A stretch of DNA of 14,679 nucleotides from Competibacteraceae bacterium UBA3908 (GTDB lineage: Bacteria > Pseudomonadota > Gammaproteobacteria > Competibacterales > Competibacteraceae): positions 1 to 14,679 of the forward strand of contig DGFE01000095.1 of NCBI GenBank assembly GCA_002391525.1, written 5' to 3'. Both the position numbers and the translations under genes were made by a program. The first letter of the stretch is position 1; every line of letters starts with the position of its first letter. The notes below the pieces were generated by a model. The model did not search any database and had not been told where the DNA came from. It saw only the letters and a program-made list of their open reading frames with translations. Below, piece after piece: positions 12,841-14,679 of the stretch.

Positions 12841-13842
12841 ATGAACGCTTCAGATCCAGCATCCGTCGTGTCCGCCGCCCGTCAGGAATCCTCCAGCCAA
12901 CGCCTCGAGCATTTTCCCATCGCGATCTTCTCGATAGTCATGGGCACGGCGGGGCTGGCGCTGGCCTGGCTGAAAGCCCATGCCGTCCTGGGGATGCCGC
13001 TGATGGTCGGGGAAGGGCTGCGCGGGGCGGTGAGCGCGCTGTTCGTGATCCTGCTGGTGATTTATGGCTGGAAAATCCTGCGCCATCCCCACGCCGTCAG
13101 GGTGGAGATGCGCCACCCGATCCGGGTCAATTTTTTCCCGACCCTGTCGATTTCCCTGTTGCTGCTCGCCAGCGCCTATCTCGAATCGGCGCCCGTCGTG
13201 GCGCTCTGGCTGTGGGCCGCCGGCGCGGTGCTGCATCTGAGCCTTACCCTGGCCATCTTCGGCAGTTGGCTCCACCACACCCATTACGACATCAAGCACG
13301 CCAATCCGGCCTGGTTCATCCCGGTGGTCGGTAACATCATCGTGCCGGTGGCCGGGGTCAGGCTGGCTTCGCCCGAACTGTCGTGGTTCTTCTTCAGTAT
13401 CGGCCTGGTGTTCTGGCTGGTGCTGCTGACCATCGTGCTGTATCGGCTGTTCTTCCACGAACCGCTGCCGGCGCGACTGGCGCCCACGCTGTTCATCCTG
13501 CTGGCGCCGCCCTCGGTGGGTTTCATCGCCTACACTCACCTGACCGGTGAGGTCGATGCGTTCGGGCGCGTCCTTTATTACACGGCGCTGTTTCTGGCCC
13601 TGCTGCTGGCCAGCAACGTGGTGCGCTTCCTGCGCCTGCCCTTCTTTCTCTCCGCTTGGGCTTACTCCTTCCCTCTGGCCGCGCTGACCCTCGCCACCCT
13701 GGTCATGAGCACGCACCTGTCCCTGCCGACTTTCACCCTGCTCGGTTTCGGACTGCTGGCATTGCTCAGCCTGGTGATCGCGGCGCTGGCGTTTCGAACC
13801 GCCATCGCGGTCAAGCGCGGGGAAATCTGCCTGCCGGAATAA
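12841..13842 (+). CDS. SLAC1/TehA-family anion channel
   Basis: This 333-residue membrane protein has about ten hydrophobic helices spaced from residue 26 to 322, the topology of the voltage-dependent anion channel family (PF03595) that includes TehA and plant SLAC1. Family motifs seen are H-F-P-I-A-I-F-S-I-V-M-G-T-A-G-L (24-39), N-P-A-W-F-I-P-V-V-G-N-I-I-V-P (155-169), A-P-P-S-V-G-F (222-228) and W-A-Y-S-F-P-L-A-A-L (273-282). Members conduct small anions or are annotated as tellurite/dicarboxylate transporters; the substrate cannot be read from sequence. The ATG at 12841 begins a soluble 23-residue head; no good Shine-Dalgarno sequence precedes it, so the start is less certain than the frame. 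It stands alone between the mosaic block and the tRNA-Glu gene. Confidence 0.9.
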   Translation: MNASDPASVVSAARQESSSQRLEHFPIAIFSIVMGTAGLALAWLKAHAVLGMPLMVGEGLRGAVSALFVILLVIYGWKILRHPHAVRVEMRHPIRVNFFPTLSISLLLLASAYLESAPVVALWLWAAGAVLHLSLTLAIFGSWLHHTHYDIKHANPAWFIPVVGNIIVPVAGVRLASPELSWFFFSIGLVFWLVLLTIVLYRLFFHEPLPARLAPTLFILLAPPSVGFIAYTHLTGEVDAFGRVLYYTALFLALLLASNVVRFLRLPFFLSAWAYSFPLAALTLATLVMSTHLSLPTFTLLGFGLLALLSLVIAALAFRTAIAVKRGEICLPE

Positions 13843-13880
13843 GCGGCGACGGAACGGATCAGGCGTTGTGTTGCATCGAC

Positions 13881-13956
13881 TGGCGCTCCCTAGGGGTTTC
13901 GAACCCCTGTTCCCGCCGTGAGAGGGCGGTGTCCTGGGCCACTAGACGAAGGGAGC
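13881..13956 (-). tRNA. tRNA-Glu (anticodon CTC)
   Basis: A complete minus-strand cloverleaf of 76 nt. The acceptor GCTCCCT pairs with AGGGAGC (13885-13891 on the plus strand), with discriminator G and encoded CCA at 13881-13883. The anticodon stem CCGCC/GGCGG encloses loop CTCTCAC with anticodon CTC at 13920-13922, reading GAG. The T-arm AGGGG-TTCGAAC-CCCT is regular. Confidence 0.95.
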
Positions 13957-13994
13957 GGGATTGGCGGCGGGTGGCGTCGTGAAAGGAAAGTTGT

Positions 13995-14022
13995 ATTATA
14001 CGCACGCCCCAGCGTCACACAA
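13995..14022 (-). promoter_or_regulatory. Promoter of tRNA-Glu
   Basis: On the minus strand TATAAT (13995-14000) is a perfect -10 box, with TTGTGT (14017-14022) as -35 at 16-bp spacing. The tRNA begins 38 bp downstream. The box overlaps one of the possible pcnB starts on the other strand. Confidence 0.7.
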
Positions 14023-14039
14023 GAGTTCGCGAACGCTCC

Positions 14040-14679
14040 TTGGAAGCCAATCGTCCGATTCCCCAGCCCATCGTCATTCCCCGCCCCGAGCACAACATCT
14101 CGCGGGCCAACATCAGCCCCAACGCCCTCAAGGTTCTGTACCGACTGCGCGATGCCGGGTTTAGGGCCTGTCTGGTCGGCGGCGGCGTGCGGGATTTGCT
14201 GCTCGGTCGCGAACCCAAGGATTTCGACGTCGCCACCGACGCCCGGCCCGAACAGGTCTACAAGCTGTTCCGCAACTGCCGCCTGATCGGCCGTCGCTTC
14301 CGGCTGGCGCACGTCCAGTTCGGCCAGGAAATCGTCGAGGTCGCCACTTTTCGCGCCCACGGCGACGACAGCGAGGACGGCGACGGCCCCAGCGTGGAAC
14401 GGGCCGCGGACGGCCGCATCCTCAGCGACAACGTCTACGGCAGCATCGAGGACGATGCCTGGCGGCGGGATTTCACCATCAACGCCCTGTATTACGACAT
14501 CGCCAACTTCGCGGTGCTCGATTACGTGGGCGGCATGGCCGACCTGAAAGCGGGCCTGATCCGACTGATCGGCGATCCGGCGCGGCACTACCACGAAGAC
14601 CCGGTGCGCCTGCTGCGGGCGGTAAGGTTCGCCGCCAAGCTGGGCTTCCGGCTCGACCCCGCCACCGAGGCGCCGCTGC
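14040..14679 (+). CDS. pcnB: Poly(A) polymerase I, N-terminal part (runs off the window)
   Basis: At least 213 residues of the class II CCA/poly(A) nucleotidyltransferase family match E. coli PcnB almost throughout. I-V-I-P-R-x-E-H-N-I-S-R (11-22) and A-L-K-V-L-Y-R-L open the match. C-L-V-G-G-G-V-R-D-L-L-L-G (44-56) and K-D-F-D-V-A-T (60-66) follow, with catalytic Asp61 and Asp63. R-N-C-R-L-I-G-R-R-F-R-L-A-H-V and R-R-D-F-T-I-N-A-L-Y-Y come next. The enzyme adds 3' poly(A) tails that speed RNA decay. There is no ATG or GTG in frame between the stop at 13980-13982 and the conserved region. The listed start is a TTG without a clear ribosome binding site. An ATT at 13995, with AGGA 7 nt upstream, is an alternative, and E. 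coli pcnB itself is known to start at AUU. The gene is divergent from tRNA-Glu and cut by the window end. Confidence 0.92.
   Translation, partial: MEANRPIPQPIVIPRPEHNISRANISPNALKVLYRLRDAGFRACLVGGGVRDLLLGREPKDFDVATDARPEQVYKLFRNCRLIGRRFRLAHVQFGQEIVEVATFRAHGDDSEDGDGPSVERAADGRILSDNVYGSIEDDAWRRDFTINALYYDIANFAVLDYVGGMADLKAGLIRLIGDPARHYHEDPVRLLRAVRFAAKLGFRLDPATEAPL

Overview
The window looks like the end of a metagenomic or isolate contig from a GC-rich gammaproteobacterium. The basis is the set of housekeeping proteins (MltD, 3-mercaptopyruvate sulfurtransferase, RlmJ, and a PcnB that closely resembles the E. coli protein), the CCA-encoding tRNAs, and an N-terminal scrap of a REP-associated (RAYT) transposase. 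The genus cannot be fixed from sequence alone. Bases 1-38 are not genomic: they hold a Nextera/Tn5 mosaic end behind a degraded adapter arm.

Layout. (1) 40-2563: the 3' end of a gene for an Rmf-like small protein, a secreted Sel1-repeat protein (+), and a convergent MltD-type lytic transglycosylase lipoprotein (-). (2) 2740-5589, minus strand: amrS, rlmJ and sseA, closely spaced and probably co-transcribed. (3) 5741-7112, plus strand: amrB (Memo) and amrA (AMMECR1), overlapping by 14 nt and divergent from amrS. Together these make a complete AmmeMemoRadiSam set around one shared intergenic promoter region. (4) 7061-8463, minus strand: two glycosyltransferase-fold genes (TIGR04283 then TIGR04282 type) joined by an ATGA overlap. 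An intergenic repeat has been translated into the C-terminus of the second. (5) tRNA-Ala(CGC) with a strong terminator. (6) About 8.65-12.65 kb: a very GC-rich block of different style, containing an FMN reductase without a normal start codon, an alcohol dehydrogenase tail remnant, and a LysR regulator divergent from a compact operon (NADP-binding oxidoreductase, DoxX, LigB/DODA-type dioxygenase). It ends in apparent HsdM and RAYT remnants. This block looks horizontally acquired next to the tRNA. (7) A SLAC1/TehA-family anion channel, tRNA-Glu(CTC) on the minus strand, and the 5' part of pcnB, whose reading frame has no ATG or GTG start.

How the genes work together. The Amr trio is a conserved but functionally unresolved radical-SAM/metal-binding system. 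The LysR-controlled block reads as a redox or aromatic/quinone detoxification module. The rest are independent housekeeping functions: cell-wall turnover, sulfur transfer, rRNA methylation, anion transport, translation and RNA polyadenylation. No CRISPR array, intact insertion sequence or prophage was seen.
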